Assembly (NCBI GenBank): GCA_902497095.1
Contig: CABVDD010000005.1
Coordinates: 1-64,000 of the forward strand
From: an uncultured Faecalicoccus sp.
GTDB taxonomy: Bacteria; Bacillota_I; Bacilli_A; Erysipelotrichales; Erysipelotrichaceae
Reading direction: 5' to 3'
Length of the DNA stretch: 64,000 bases
Positions 35,381-44,150 of this stretch are shown here, piece after piece (position 1 is the first letter of the stretch; every line of letters begins with the position of its first letter). Both the position numbers and the translations under genes were made by a program. The notes beneath the pieces were generated by a model. It saw only the letters and a program-made list of their open reading frames with translations. It was not told the origin of the DNA and made no database searches.

Positions 35381-36397
35381 TTATACTTTATCAGCGGCAT
35401 CAGCCAATTTTTGTAAGTAGTCATCCAAAGTAGCTTGAATGCTTAACACAGTTGGTGTTGCAGCGCCGGCAAGTTCTCCATCATTTTCTAAAACTACGAC
35501 CGATCCTTTTTGAACCGCATCGATTTTTCCAAAAAGTGCATCTTTTTGAAGCAGATCCAATGTTGAACTATCCCCATATGTCACTAAAATATCCACATCG
35601 TTTAAAAGATCGGCATATTCACTGGATAAAGAGACAAAAAAATCATCGGAATCTTTTATTTGTTCATTTAAAGTTTCAGGAAAAGAAAGCCCCAAATCTG
35701 TCAAATAAGCCGCTCTTGGATCTTTTGGCAAATATACATAGAAAGAACCAGTATCAGTAGCATCGACCCATATAAAAGCAGCACTTTTACCTTCTAATTG
35801 CGAATACTCTTTTGTCTTATCTTGAATCATTTTTTCTGTATCTGAGACCAATTGTTTCCCTTCTTCTTCCATTCCCATACCTTTGGCATCCAACAAAACT
35901 TGTTCTCGCCATAAAGTCTGCCAGGCTTTTTCAGGATATGCGATCACAGGAGCAATTTGTGAAAGTGTATCATAATCTTCTTGAGTAAGGCCGGAATATG
36001 CCGCTAATATCACATCGGGATTCGTATCGGCAATTGCTTCAAAATCCAAACCATCTGTATCATCAAAAACAATCGGATCTTTTACACCTAATTCATCAAA
36101 AGCTTTTTGTGTCCAAGAATGTAACCCGTTTTCATTCACTGTACCAAAATTGGCTCTGGAAACGCCAACTGGAACTACACCTAAAGCTAAAGGCACATCT
36201 TGATTGCCCCAGGAAATCGTTGCGACACGTTCTGGTTTTTGATCCAATACCGTTTTTCCAAAAGCATGTTCAATCGTAATAGGATAACCTGTTGTATCCG
36301 ATACTGAACTTTGTGTATTTGATACACTATTTGAACTACAGGCAGCCAACAAAAAACTTAAAACCACTGCCAAGCTTATTTTATAAATTCGTTTCAT
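35381..36397 (-). CDS. iron-siderophore ABC transporter substrate-binding lipoprotein
   Basis: A 338-residue periplasmic-binding-protein-like lipoprotein of the FhuD/FepB class. Signal with lipobox FLLAACSS (lipidated Cys at about residue 20), a serine-rich linker, then the two-lobed fold with KPERVATISWGNQDVPLALG and NPDVILAAYSGL in the first lobe. It captures an iron siderophore at the cell surface for the downstream permeases. AAAGGAGGATCT precedes the start; genes to 32601 are tightly coupled. Confidence 0.94.
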   Translation of the reverse strand: MKRIYKISLAVVLSFLLAACSSNSVSNTQSSVSDTTGYPITIEHAFGKTVLDQKPERVATISWGNQDVPLALGVVPVGVSRANFGTVNENGLHSWTQKAFDELGVKDPIVFDDTDGLDFEAIADTNPDVILAAYSGLTQEDYDTLSQIAPVIAYPEKAWQTLWREQVLLDAKGMGMEEEGKQLVSDTEKMIQDKTKEYSQLEGKSAAFIWVDATDTGSFYVYLPKDPRAAYLTDLGLSFPETLNEQIKDSDDFFVSLSSEYADLLNDVDILVTYGDSSTLDLLQKDALFGKIDAVQKGSVVVLENDGELAGAATPTVLSIQATLDDYLQKLADAADKV

Positions 36398-36412
36398 AGA
36401 TCCTCCTTTAAA

Positions 36413-36428
36413 GTTAGCTTTCACTAAC
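36413..36428 (-). promoter_or_regulatory. possible metal-regulator operator of the iron ABC operon
   Basis: GTTAG-CTTTCA-CTAAC, an inverted repeat about 15 bases before the lipoprotein start codon, resembling half-sites of DtxR/IdeR-type regulators (TTAGG-type). It partly overlaps the 5' untranslated region. Evidence is weak. Confidence 0.35.
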
Positions 36429-36491
36429 GCAACTCATACAGTGTATCTAAAAATCAATATCTTGTCCAGTGAAAATATAGGTTTTATATAA

Positions 36492-36512
36492 AATAAAAAA
36501 AGGGATTTCTCC
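36492..36512 (-). terminator. terminator after the phosphoglycerate mutase gene
   Basis: GGGA-GAAA-TCCC followed by TTTTTTT on the minus strand: a short stem with a stable GAAA tetraloop. Confidence 0.75.
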
Positions 36513-36513
36513 C

Positions 36514-37102
36514 TCATTGATAAATCGTAGGCAACTGTATTATATTTACCGATTCATTTTCTATCTCAATTATACTAACAGAACAATTAGGAACCAGCGC
36601 CTGCGTCAAATTTTGTGATTTTGACAACTGTCGAAATGTTTCAGAATGCTCTTCTAAAAATTGTCGGATGACAGATCCGTGACTGACGATCAATACATCC
36701 CCTGTTTCTTTTTGTGCTATCTCTTTACAAGCCGTCAAAAACCTTTGTGCGGCATGATGACGATGCTCACCTCCATGTTCATAAAATACTTCCGGTCTCA
36801 CAATACCATCTGAAAAGATATTTTTGATGTATTCTGCTTCATATTCACCAAAATAAACTTCTTTCAATCGTTTATCTTTTTTAATGGGAATATTTCGACC
36901 ATTAAGGATCAACTCTAATGTATCCCCCCGCTCTTTCACTGCCTGAATAATACCCTGCAGATAATGGTATATCATTAAAGAACAAACGAAGATTTTTTGC
37001 TTGTTCTATTCCTTTTTGCGTCAGCGGAGAATCACACCATCCTTGAATACGCCCCATCAAATTAAACAGAGTCTGACCATGACGAACGATATATAGTTTC
37101 AT
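36514..37102 (-). pseudogene. histidine phosphatase (phosphoglycerate mutase-like), frameshifted in a G6 tract
   Basis: The 5' part encodes LYIVRHGQTLFNLMGRIQGW, the phosphohistidine RHG motif, and the 3' part encodes the matching C-terminus (VLIVSHGSVIRQFLEEHSE, with the second catalytic His). The two lie in different frames joined at a run of six G residues (minus strand; 36924-36929). With five G the frame would read SERAGDTLELIL, the typical family continuation of the active-site region, giving one protein of about 195 residues. Start overlaps the stop of the GNAT gene (37099-37102). It may be a real pseudogene, a phase-variable frame, or a sequencing error. Confidence 0.75.
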
Positions 37103-37616
37103 TCACTGCTCCTTTCCAATACTGATACAATTTCTTCTCTTTTGGTTCCTAAAACCATTTTATCTTTTACGGTATACACATAGTGAAAACCAAGTTTCTC
37201 CTGCACTCTTTTACTTTGTTCATTTCCTTTATAATAGCCACAAAAGATTCGTTTTAATCCAAGCTGATAAAAGCCATGATGCAGTAATTCCTGTGCTACT
37301 TCTGCTACAATTCCTTGTCCCCAATACGCTTTACCTAGCCAATAACCAAGTTCAGCTTCATCCTTAGACAAAGACACATTAGCCTGCTCTTGAAACATCA
37401 GCGAAATACAGCCAATGACTTCATTGGTTTCTTTTAAAAGGATAGCATAGGTCTGCGGAAAACAAAATACGTCTTGAATGATCTTTTTTGATTCTTGAAC
37501 ACTGGTATGACAAGGCCAGCCGGCTCTTGGCCAACATCTGGATCTTTTGCCAGATCATATAATCTAGAAGCATCTTGTATCTGCCAATGTCTTAATATAC
37601 ATCTTTTTGTTTCCAT
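37099..37616 (-). pseudogene. GNAT acetyltransferase (RimJ/RimL type), frameshifted
   Basis: The N-terminal part reads METKRCILRHWQIQDASRLY up to DPDVG, and the next expected residues PRAGWPCHTSV (family-typical GPRAGWP turn) are in another frame, as if one C were lost from a GGCCC run at 37529-37532. The rest is an intact RimJ/RimL-like domain (ELGYWLGKAYWGQGIVAEVAQELL with the acetyl-CoA loop GQGIVAE, then GNEQSKRVQEKLGF). Probably one former gene of about 171 residues, transcribed with the phosphatase gene downstream. Confidence 0.75.
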
Positions 37617-37664
37617 ATTAGTATTGTATCACATCTTTTATTAGAGTTTACTAACTATATAAAA

Positions 37665-37693
37665 TTGCAGTTTCCTGATGACTTTGTTAGAAT
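37665..37693 (+). promoter_or_regulatory. promoter of the mntP riboswitch transcript
   Basis: TTGCAG (37665-37670), a 17-bp spacer and TAGAAT (37688-37693), ending just before the aptamer. Confidence 0.55.
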
Positions 37694-37698
37694 TAGAC

Positions 37699-37796
37699 AT
37701 ACGTAAGGGAGTAGTTATCTTACAAATATGTAAGTGGGTAAATCAACATATTGATCTTTACAGATCTGGTTTACTGTAAAAAACGAGACTTATGCG
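37699..37796 (+). ncRNA. yybP-ykoY manganese riboswitch
   Basis: The leader shows the class landmarks in order: GTAAGGGAGTAG, ATCAACA, CTGGTTTACTG and ACGAGACTTATG. P1 can form between CGTAAG (5') and CTTATG (3'). The 3' arm of P1 is also part of the terminator stem that follows, so manganese binding to the aptamer should block terminator formation and switch on mntP, as known for this class. Confidence 0.85.
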
Positions 37797-37826
37797 ATTT
37801 TTCGCATAGGCCTCGTTTCTTTTTTT
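37781..37826 (+). terminator. riboswitch-controlled terminator of mntP
   Basis: AAACGAG...CTCGTTT encloses an inner stem CTTATGCGA-TTTT-TCGCATAGG, followed by CTTTTTTT. The inner stem contains the riboswitch P1 3' arm, giving mutually exclusive structures. Confidence 0.88.
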
Positions 37827-37835
37827 GGAGGGTGT

Positions 37836-38399
37836 ATGGATACTTTTACTTTGATTTTAACAGCCGTTTCTCTAGCCATGGATGCCAGTGCAGTTTCTTT
37901 GGCCAAAGGTATGGCTTTACCACGAAAAAGTCTTTTAAAATATGCTTTTATTCTTGCTTTTGCCTTCGGATTGTTTCAAGGTATCATGCCTTGTATCGGC
38001 TATCTTGCCGGTAGTCAATTTACCATTTTCATTTCAAATATCGATCATTGGATCGCCTTTATCTTATTAGGCATCATTGGCATCAACATGATCAAAGAAG
38101 GTAAAGAACACAAAGAAGAATGCGAAATTCTTCATTCGATCCCTTTAAAAACTGTTCTTTTACTTGCGATTTCCACCAGCATTGATGCCTTAGCCATTGG
38201 AGTAAGTTTTGCCTTTTTACAAGTTCCTATTCTCTGGGCTTCTTTTTGGATAGGTATCATCACTTTTATTTTGTCTTTTGCCTGCGTTCTCATTGGAAAA
38301 AAAGTAGGTTCTATCTTTCAAAAATACGCCGAATATCTTGGTGGTTTCATGTTGATTTTTCTAGGGTTTAAAATATTGATCGAACATCTGTTTTTCTAA
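37836..38399 (+). CDS. mntP: manganese efflux pump MntP
   Basis: A 187-residue membrane protein of the MntP (DUF204) family with six helices, exporting Mn(II). Family features: SLAMDASAVSLAKGM in helix 1 and STSIDALAIGVSFAFL in the second half, each with an Asp in the membrane (internal duplication). GGAGGG precedes the ATG. The upstream manganese riboswitch and terminator strongly support the assignment. A bidirectional terminator follows. Confidence 0.96.
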   Translation: MDTFTLILTAVSLAMDASAVSLAKGMALPRKSLLKYAFILAFAFGLFQGIMPCIGYLAGSQFTIFISNIDHWIAFILLGIIGINMIKEGKEHKEECEILHSIPLKTVLLLAISTSIDALAIGVSFAFLQVPILWASFWIGIITFILSFACVLIGKKVGSIFQKYAEYLGGFMLIFLGFKILIEHLFF

Positions 38400-38400
38400 A

Positions 38401-38434
38401 AAAAACTTCGAAGTTATACTTCAAAGGTTTTTAT
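38401..38434. terminator. bidirectional terminator between mntP and dusB
   Basis: AAACTTCGAAG-TTATA-CTTCAAAGGTTTTT has a near-perfect stem with A and T runs on both sides between the two convergent genes. Confidence 0.8.
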
Positions 38435-38437
38435 AAA

Positions 38438-39415
38438 CTATATCTTAGCTTTATTCTTATATTCTTCTAAAATTCTGTTTAAGTCTTCCATGGTCTGCAT
38501 ACCAGAACACAAATTTTTAAATTCTCTGGCATTTGGAAGACCTTTTAAGTACCAAGAAGCAAGGCCTCGCATCTCTCGAATCGCAATAGATTCACCTTTT
38601 GTCTCAATCAAGCCTTGCGCATGATCCAAACAGATTCGGATTCGATCTTCCACTGAAAATTCATGTTTCTGCCCAGTTATAGAATCTACACATTCCTGAA
38701 TCAAGAAAGGATTTCCGATGATGCCTCGTCCGATCATGACTCCATCACAACCCGTCTGTTTTATCATTTGATGAAAATCATCAACACTGCGCACATCACC
38801 ATTTCCTATAACCGGTATAGAAACCGCATCTTTAACCGCTTTGATATATGACCAGTCTGCTTTTCCTTCATACATCTGAGAGCGGGTTCTGCCATGTACC
38901 GCAATCGCTTGTACGCCCACTTCTTCCATAGCCTTTGCCAGCTCTACACAATTGATATGATCTTTATCAAAACCGATTCGCATTTTCACAGTTACGGGTT
39001 TAGATACCGCACGTACAACCTGGTACATCAATTCCTTTGCGTATTCAATATCTTTCATCAAATAGCTTCCAGCTTGTGCTTTGATCACTTTGTTAACGGG
39101 ACAGCCCATATTAAAATCAATGATATCACAATCAGTCTGTGTGTCCAGATATTTTGCCGCAAATACAACCGTATCGATATCATGGCCAAAAAGCTGGAAA
39201 CTGACAGGATGTTCATTGGGATCACATTGACACATTTCAAAAGTTTTTTTAGATGCATAATACAAGGCTTTATCACTAACCATTTCATTGCACACTAACC
39301 CTGCGCCAAAGCGCTTGGAAATTCGTCGAAACGCAATGTTGCTGATACCTGCCAAAGGTGCAATTATGACCGGATTATCAATTTTTACATTTCCTATGTT
39401 AAACGTTGTTTTCAT
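38438..39415 (-). CDS. dusB: tRNA-dihydrouridine synthase DusB
   Basis: A 325-residue flavin enzyme reducing uridine to dihydrouridine in tRNA. Motifs: IIAPLAGISNIAFRRI (FMN-binding N-terminus), DFNMGCPVNKVIKAQAGSYL with the catalytic Cys in the GCP motif, VKMRIGFD, and GIMIGRGIIGNP (read as GVMIGRGIIGNP). Start at 39415 lies 17 bases inside hslO and follows a weak AAGAGA site. The order tilS-hpt-ftsH-hslO-dusB is common in Firmicutes. Confidence 0.94.
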   Translation of the reverse strand: MKTTFNIGNVKIDNPVIIAPLAGISNIAFRRISKRFGAGLVCNEMVSDKALYYASKKTFEMCQCDPNEHPVSFQLFGHDIDTVVFAAKYLDTQTDCDIIDFNMGCPVNKVIKAQAGSYLMKDIEYAKELMYQVVRAVSKPVTVKMRIGFDKDHINCVELAKAMEEVGVQAIAVHGRTRSQMYEGKADWSYIKAVKDAVSIPVIGNGDVRSVDDFHQMIKQTGCDGVMIGRGIIGNPFLIQECVDSITGQKHEFSVEDRIRICLDHAQGLIETKGESIAIREMRGLASWYLKGLPNAREFKNLCSGMQTMEDLNRILEEYKNKAKI

Positions 39416-40292
39416 TTCTCTTATCCAAAATATCTTGTAACTCCTGTTCTGTAAATTCATATCTTTCATTACAGAAATTACATGTTACTTTCGCTCCATG
39501 ATCTTCTTCTATCATCGCTTTTAAATCTTTTTCATGTAATGTGGATAATGCTCTTTCCATACGTTCTTTAGAACATGGACAAGAAAAAGCTACCTCTTGT
39601 ACAGAAAGAACATGAGCATCTTCAAACATATCCTTGGCAAGTTGTTCCAGGGAAGAATCATCATATTCTCTTATAAGCGTACTCATTGGTTTTAATCCTT
39701 CTAAAACATGTTCGCAAATAGATATGTCGGTATCTGTCGCATCCGGTAAAACTTGTAAGATCATAGCACCCGCACTGATGACATTGCCGCTAGGATCTAC
39801 TAATACGCCTACACTGACAGCTGTAGGTGTTTGTTCACTTTTGGTAAAATAATACGCAAAGTCTTCTCCTATTTCTCCACTGACTAACTCAACAGTTCCA
39901 GAAAAATTTTCCTGCATGCTTAAATCTTTAGTTACTGTAAGCGTTCCATCTTTTCCTACAACTGCTCCTACATCCAATTTACCGTTCTCTTTGATTTCTG
40001 TATCCACATGTGGATTCGAGCAGAAACCGCGTACGTTACCATCATGATAGGCATCCACAATCAAAGAACCGATAGGACCATGTCCATTAATGGAAATCGT
40101 TAACATTTCTTTTTCATCTTTCAACATACTTCCCATCAAAGAACCTACTGATAAAACTCTGCCTAAAGCTGCACATGCGCAAGGATATAAATCAAAACGA
40201 TCTCTTGCCTCTTGAACTAAATCTGTACTTCTTACTAAATAAAGGCGAATATGTTCTTGGCAAACTAAAGCTTTACATAATGTATCTTTCAT
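39399..40292 (-). CDS. hslO: redox-regulated chaperone Hsp33
   Basis: A 297-residue Hsp33 that is activated by oxidation of a zinc centre to hold unfolding proteins. The N-terminal domain shows VCQEHIRLYLVRSTDL, GHGPIGSLIVDAY and GEIGEDFAYYFTKSEQTP; the C-terminal redox switch has CPC (around residue 240) and CNFC (around 270), all four zinc cysteines present. A terminator separates it from ftsH, but both are on the same strand. Confidence 0.96.
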   Translation of the reverse strand: MKDTLCKALVCQEHIRLYLVRSTDLVQEARDRFDLYPCACAALGRVLSVGSLMGSMLKDEKEMLTISINGHGPIGSLIVDAYHDGNVRGFCSNPHVDTEIKENGKLDVGAVVGKDGTLTVTKDLSMQENFSGTVELVSGEIGEDFAYYFTKSEQTPTAVSVGVLVDPSGNVISAGAMILQVLPDATDTDISICEHVLEGLKPMSTLIREYDDSSLEQLAKDMFEDAHVLSVQEVAFSCPCSKERMERALSTLHEKDLKAMIEEDHGAKVTCNFCNERYEFTEQELQDILDKRNENNV

Positions 40293-40310
40293 TTTCTTTC
40301 CTCCAAAAGA

Positions 40311-40331
40311 AAAGACGTCTTAAACGTCTTA
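40311..40331 (-). terminator. hairpin terminator after ftsH
   Basis: AAGACGT-TTAAG-ACGTCTT followed by TTCTTTT on the minus strand, overlapping the ftsH stop region. Confidence 0.7.
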
Positions 40332-42278
40332 ACTTTTCTTTTTCGTCAATTCATTCAAGGCGTCATCTAAATCTTTTTGTTCAACACCTTGTTTTGGTAA
40401 TGGTGGAACGTCCTGTCCACTTTCTTCTGGCTCTTCCGGAGTTTCTGCTTTCTTGGTTTCCGGACCTTCCAGCGTACCATAATTCATCAAGTTATTGATT
40501 TCTTCATTTGTCAATGTCTCATGTTCAAACAAGTTTTTGGCAATCAGATCTAACAGATCGCGGTTTTCAGTTAAGATCTTTCGACACTGTGTATGACATT
40601 CATCAACAATTGAACGAACTTCTTTATCAATTTCATCGGCAACGCCATCAGAATAAGAGCTGCCTTGTGTATAATCACGTCCTAAGAAAACATTTCCTTG
40701 TGGATCTGCATACTGAATGGGTCCTAAAGAAGACATACCATATACACGAACCATATTTTTGGCAATCTTTGTCAACTGCTCGATATCATTGACAGCACCT
40801 GCACTGACTTCTCCAAAAACGATCTCTTCCGCTGTACGTCCGCCTAAAAGACCGGTAATACGTGCAATAAACTCACTTTTACGATGGAAGTATTTTTCTT
40901 CTCGAGGTGTCATCAAGTTATAACCTCCGGCTTCTCCACGCGGAATGATCGTAACTTTTTGTACCATATCGGCATCTTCCAATTTCAATCCAATCACCGC
41001 ATGTCCGGCTTCATGATAAGATACCAGCATTTTATCTTTTTCTGTATACTTCTTACTCTTTTTAGCCGGCCCCATCATAACACGGTCAATGGCTTCATCC
41101 AAATCACTCATCGTAATTTGTTTTTCTTTTTTACGAACCGCAAGAATGGCACCTTCATTTAATACGTTGGCAAGGTCTGCACCCGAAAATCCCGGTGTTC
41201 GTTTTGCCAGATTCTCTAATGATACATCAGAAGAAAGCTTTTTATTTCTAGAATGAACTTCCAAAATTTCCTTACGTCCTTTAACATCCGGCAAATTGAC
41301 TGTAACACGACGATCGAATCGACCGCTTCGCAACAAAGCCGGATCCAATACATCTGGACGGTTTGTAGCCGCAATGACAACGATACCGATATTATCGGTC
41401 ATACCATCCATTTCAACCAACAGCTGGTTCAATGTTTGTTCTCGCTCATCGTTTCCGCCGCCCATACCGGCTCCACGTTGCCTTCCTACCGCATCAATTT
41501 CATCAATAAACACGATACAAGGTGCACTCTTTTGCGCATTCTTAAACATATCGCGGACACGACTGGCACCTGTACCAACAAACATCTCGACAAAATCAGA
41601 ACCTGATATTGAAAAGAAAGGTACATTGGCTTCTCCGGCCACAGCTTTGGCAAGCAATGTTTTTCCGGTTCCTGGTGGGCCTACCATCAAAATACCTTTA
41701 GGAATATGCGCTCCCATATCGGTAAATTTCTTAGGGTTTTTTAAATAATCTATAATTTCTTTGACTTCTTCTTTTTCTTCTTCACAACCTGCCACATCTT
41801 TAAAACGAGTCTTCACATTGGATTCTACACGAGCCTTGGATTTGGCAAATTCAAACGCTTTATTGCTGCCTCCACCGCCCATTTTGGCAAACATAAAATA
41901 GAAAAAGACTCCTATAATGACTAATGGCAGTATGTTTCCCAACAAAGTGATCCAAATGCTTGATTGATTTGGATCTTCTACCGTGATTTCACCGCCATCA
42001 TCCGTCAATGTTTTATTCAACCATTCCATGTTTGATTCAGAATATGGAATGATCACACTGTAAGAAATTTTTTCGTCATGACGTGAATAGGTTCCGTTGA
42101 CATGAATGATATTGGATGAAATAGAAACACGGCTGTCTCCAAAGTCCACATCTTCTGCAATTTTCTCAAACTGTGTATAATTCATTGTCCGTGTCGAGCC
42201 TTGTGAACTGTAAAAGAACAGCGACAAGACGATCATGATCACAAACAACGTAGGCAAATAATTGATCCATTTTTTCAT
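40329..42278 (-). CDS. ftsH: ATP-dependent zinc metalloprotease FtsH
   Basis: A 649-residue membrane protease degrading membrane and regulatory proteins. Two N-terminal membrane helices (about 6-23 and 112-130) flank an extracytoplasmic domain; AAA domain with Walker A GPPGTGKTLLAKAVAG, Walker B FIDEIDAVG, the pore FVEMFVGTGASRVRD and SRH region; zinc site HEAGHAV with third ligand Asp downstream. Acidic Pro-rich C-terminus. GGAGGATG precedes the start. Standard size for FtsH. Confidence 0.98.
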   Translation of the reverse strand: MKKWINYLPTLFVIMIVLSLFFYSSQGSTRTMNYTQFEKIAEDVDFGDSRVSISSNIIHVNGTYSRHDEKISYSVIIPYSESNMEWLNKTLTDDGGEITVEDPNQSSIWITLLGNILPLVIIGVFFYFMFAKMGGGGSNKAFEFAKSKARVESNVKTRFKDVAGCEEEKEEVKEIIDYLKNPKKFTDMGAHIPKGILMVGPPGTGKTLLAKAVAGEANVPFFSISGSDFVEMFVGTGASRVRDMFKNAQKSAPCIVFIDEIDAVGRQRGAGMGGGNDEREQTLNQLLVEMDGMTDNIGIVVIAATNRPDVLDPALLRSGRFDRRVTVNLPDVKGRKEILEVHSRNKKLSSDVSLENLAKRTPGFSGADLANVLNEGAILAVRKKEKQITMSDLDEAIDRVMMGPAKKSKKYTEKDKMLVSYHEAGHAVIGLKLEDADMVQKVTIIPRGEAGGYNLMTPREEKYFHRKSEFIARITGLLGGRTAEEIVFGEVSAGAVNDIEQLTKIAKNMVRVYGMSSLGPIQYADPQGNVFLGRDYTQGSSYSDGVADEIDKEVRSIVDECHTQCRKILTENRDLLDLIAKNLFEHETLTNEEINNLMNYGTLEGPETKKAETPEEPEESGQDVPPLPKQGVEQKDLDDALNELTKKKS

Positions 42279-42293
42279 GGGCATCCTCCTTGG

Positions 42294-42836
42294 TTACTGG
42301 TAAACTTCAGGTTTCAGTATTCCTATGTAAGGTAAGTTCCGATATTTCTGGTTATAATCTAAACCATAGCCCACTACGAACTCATTTGGTACCGGAAAGC
42401 CTTTATAATCTGCTTCAATATCTACAACACGACGTTCTGGTTTATCAAGCAAACTAACAACTTTGACATCCTTTGCCCCTTTTCGCAAAAGTAGCTGTTT
42501 TACTTCTTTTAAAGTACGCCCTGTATCTACAATATCTTCTACGATCAATACAGAACGTCCTTTACAAGAAAGATCCATATCTTTATCAATGCGTACATCC
42601 CCAATGGATTCCGTACCATCATAAGAGCTGACAGACATAAAATCGATCTCACAAGCAAAAGTGAATCGTTTGATCAACTCTGCCATAAACGGCACGCTTC
42701 CTTTTAATAATCCAACAATGATAGGAATTTCATTTAATGCATTGTAATCGTTTTCAATTTCCTTTGCGAGTTCTTCGCAGCGTTTTTCAATTTGGTCTTC
42801 ACTAATCAAAACTTTTTGAATATCCTTACTGATCAT
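42294..42836 (-). CDS. hpt: hypoxanthine phosphoribosyltransferase
   Basis: A 180-residue purine salvage enzyme converting hypoxanthine (and guanine) to IMP/GMP with PRPP. The PRPP-binding motif VLIVEDIVDTGRTL, the flexible loop SVSSYDG and the C-terminal DKPERRV and GFPVPNEFVVGYGLDY motifs are present. It is 15 bases upstream of ftsH and 26 bases after tilS, a typical arrangement of this cluster. Confidence 0.96.
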   Translation of the reverse strand: MISKDIQKVLISEDQIEKRCEELAKEIENDYNALNEIPIIVGLLKGSVPFMAELIKRFTFACEIDFMSVSSYDGTESIGDVRIDKDMDLSCKGRSVLIVEDIVDTGRTLKEVKQLLLRKGAKDVKVVSLLDKPERRVVDIEADYKGFPVPNEFVVGYGLDYNQKYRNLPYIGILKPEVYQ

Positions 42837-42862
42837 AACATAATCTCCTTAAGATACGATTT

Positions 42863-44026
42863 TCATTGTATCATAAAAGCATTTGGTTTAACACTAAAAT
42901 GTTGGACATCACAGCCTATTTTTGGCACAAACACGATACTTTTTTTACTGTTTTCTACAACCAGCCAGTTTTTTCGAAAAATTCGTGGAATCTTTCTGTC
43001 AATAAAAATACGATGTATCTTTTTAGTACCCCAGGTCATTTTGATTTTATCCCCCGATTGCACATTGCGAATCGTCAAAGGAAAATCATCCGGATATAAT
43101 GTGATCCCCTCAATTTTCTTTCCTGTTCGTTCGATAGAAAAACCATCATATTTTCCATACTTCAGTGTATCTAGCTGAATCAAAACAGGCTTTTTTTTCT
43201 TTTGGATATAAAGCTTCTTTTGATAACTTTCTAAATCATAGTCTTTTAGATCGATCAAAGCATCGCTTTGAAGCTGTTTCATCAAATCTATACATGCTTT
43301 TTTAGACATTCTCTTTTTAGTCTCTCTAAAAATCCATTCTTCCAGGATCTGCCAATCTGTTAAAGACTCTATACTTTGATCCCAGGTTTCCAAAAATGAA
43401 GAAATCTGTTCTCTTTTTTGATTCCATGCATCATTTTCTTTTTTTATGGTCTTCAGCCATTGTTCCTTTTGACGTTCTGACATGGTTTCAATCATAGAAT
43501 GACGAATCTGATTTCGCGTATAGCCATCTTCTAAATTTGATTCATCGATCCCAAACGGAATATCATGGTCTAAGCAATACTGCATACATTCTTTTTTAGT
43601 AAGATGCAGTAAAGGACGACAGATCCGAATTCCTTTATAGAAACTTTCTTCTTTCAAACCATATGTTTCACAACGCATATTTCGTTGTTTTTGAAAGAAA
43701 TAAGTCTCTAAAAGATCATCTTTTTGATGAGCTACATAAATAGTATCGATATGATATTGAAGCGCAAGATCTACAAAAAAATCATAACGTACTTGTCTGG
43801 CCCAAGATTGAAAATTGCCGACTGTATCTTTCTTAGGAGCACAAACAAATAAAGGTAAATGATGCTTATCACAAAAGTTGCGAACAATTTGTTCATCTCG
43901 ATTGGCTGTATCTCTTTTATGATAGTTTACATGCGCCACAATGATTTTCTTATCACACATCTGTGCAAGCAGCGCCATACTGTCTGGCCCACCTGAACAA
44001 GCTACTATTCCCTGATATTGAACCAT
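42863..44026 (-). CDS. tilS: tRNA(Ile)-lysidine synthase
   Basis: A 387-residue TilS that ligates lysine to the anticodon C34 of tRNA-Ile, allowing AUA decoding. N-terminal PP-loop VACSGGPDSMALL, VNYHKRDTANRDEQIV, and the AHQKDDLLET region; a C-terminal TilS substrate-binding domain follows (from about residue 300, ending DVQHFSVKPNAFMIQ). An essential gene in most bacteria; its presence and position fit a housekeeping chromosome region. Confidence 0.95.
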   Translation of the reverse strand: MVQYQGIVACSGGPDSMALLAQMCDKKIIVAHVNYHKRDTANRDEQIVRNFCDKHHLPLFVCAPKKDTVGNFQSWARQVRYDFFVDLALQYHIDTIYVAHQKDDLLETYFFQKQRNMRCETYGLKEESFYKGIRICRPLLHLTKKECMQYCLDHDIPFGIDESNLEDGYTRNQIRHSMIETMSERQKEQWLKTIKKENDAWNQKREQISSFLETWDQSIESLTDWQILEEWIFRETKKRMSKKACIDLMKQLQSDALIDLKDYDLESYQKKLYIQKKKKPVLIQLDTLKYGKYDGFSIERTGKKIEGITLYPDDFPLTIRNVQSGDKIKMTWGTKKIHRIFIDRKIPRIFRKNWLVVENSKKSIVFVPKIGCDVQHFSVKPNAFMIQ

Positions 44027-44098
44027 GTACTTATTCTACCACCCTTTTTTCTTAGCTCCAATTCATTCACACCTGCTTTTTTATTTCTCATTTTAAAT

Positions 44099-44121
44099 GA
44101 GGCTGTCTTTTCAACAGCCTC
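44099..44121. terminator. hairpin between tilS and the MazF-like gene
   Basis: GAGGCTGT-CTTTTCA-ACAGCCTC, a perfect 8-bp stem. The U-tract on the minus strand is poor, on the plus strand better. Confidence 0.6.
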
Positions 44122-44150
44122 GTCCTTTCTATTTTATAGAGTTTTACTTG

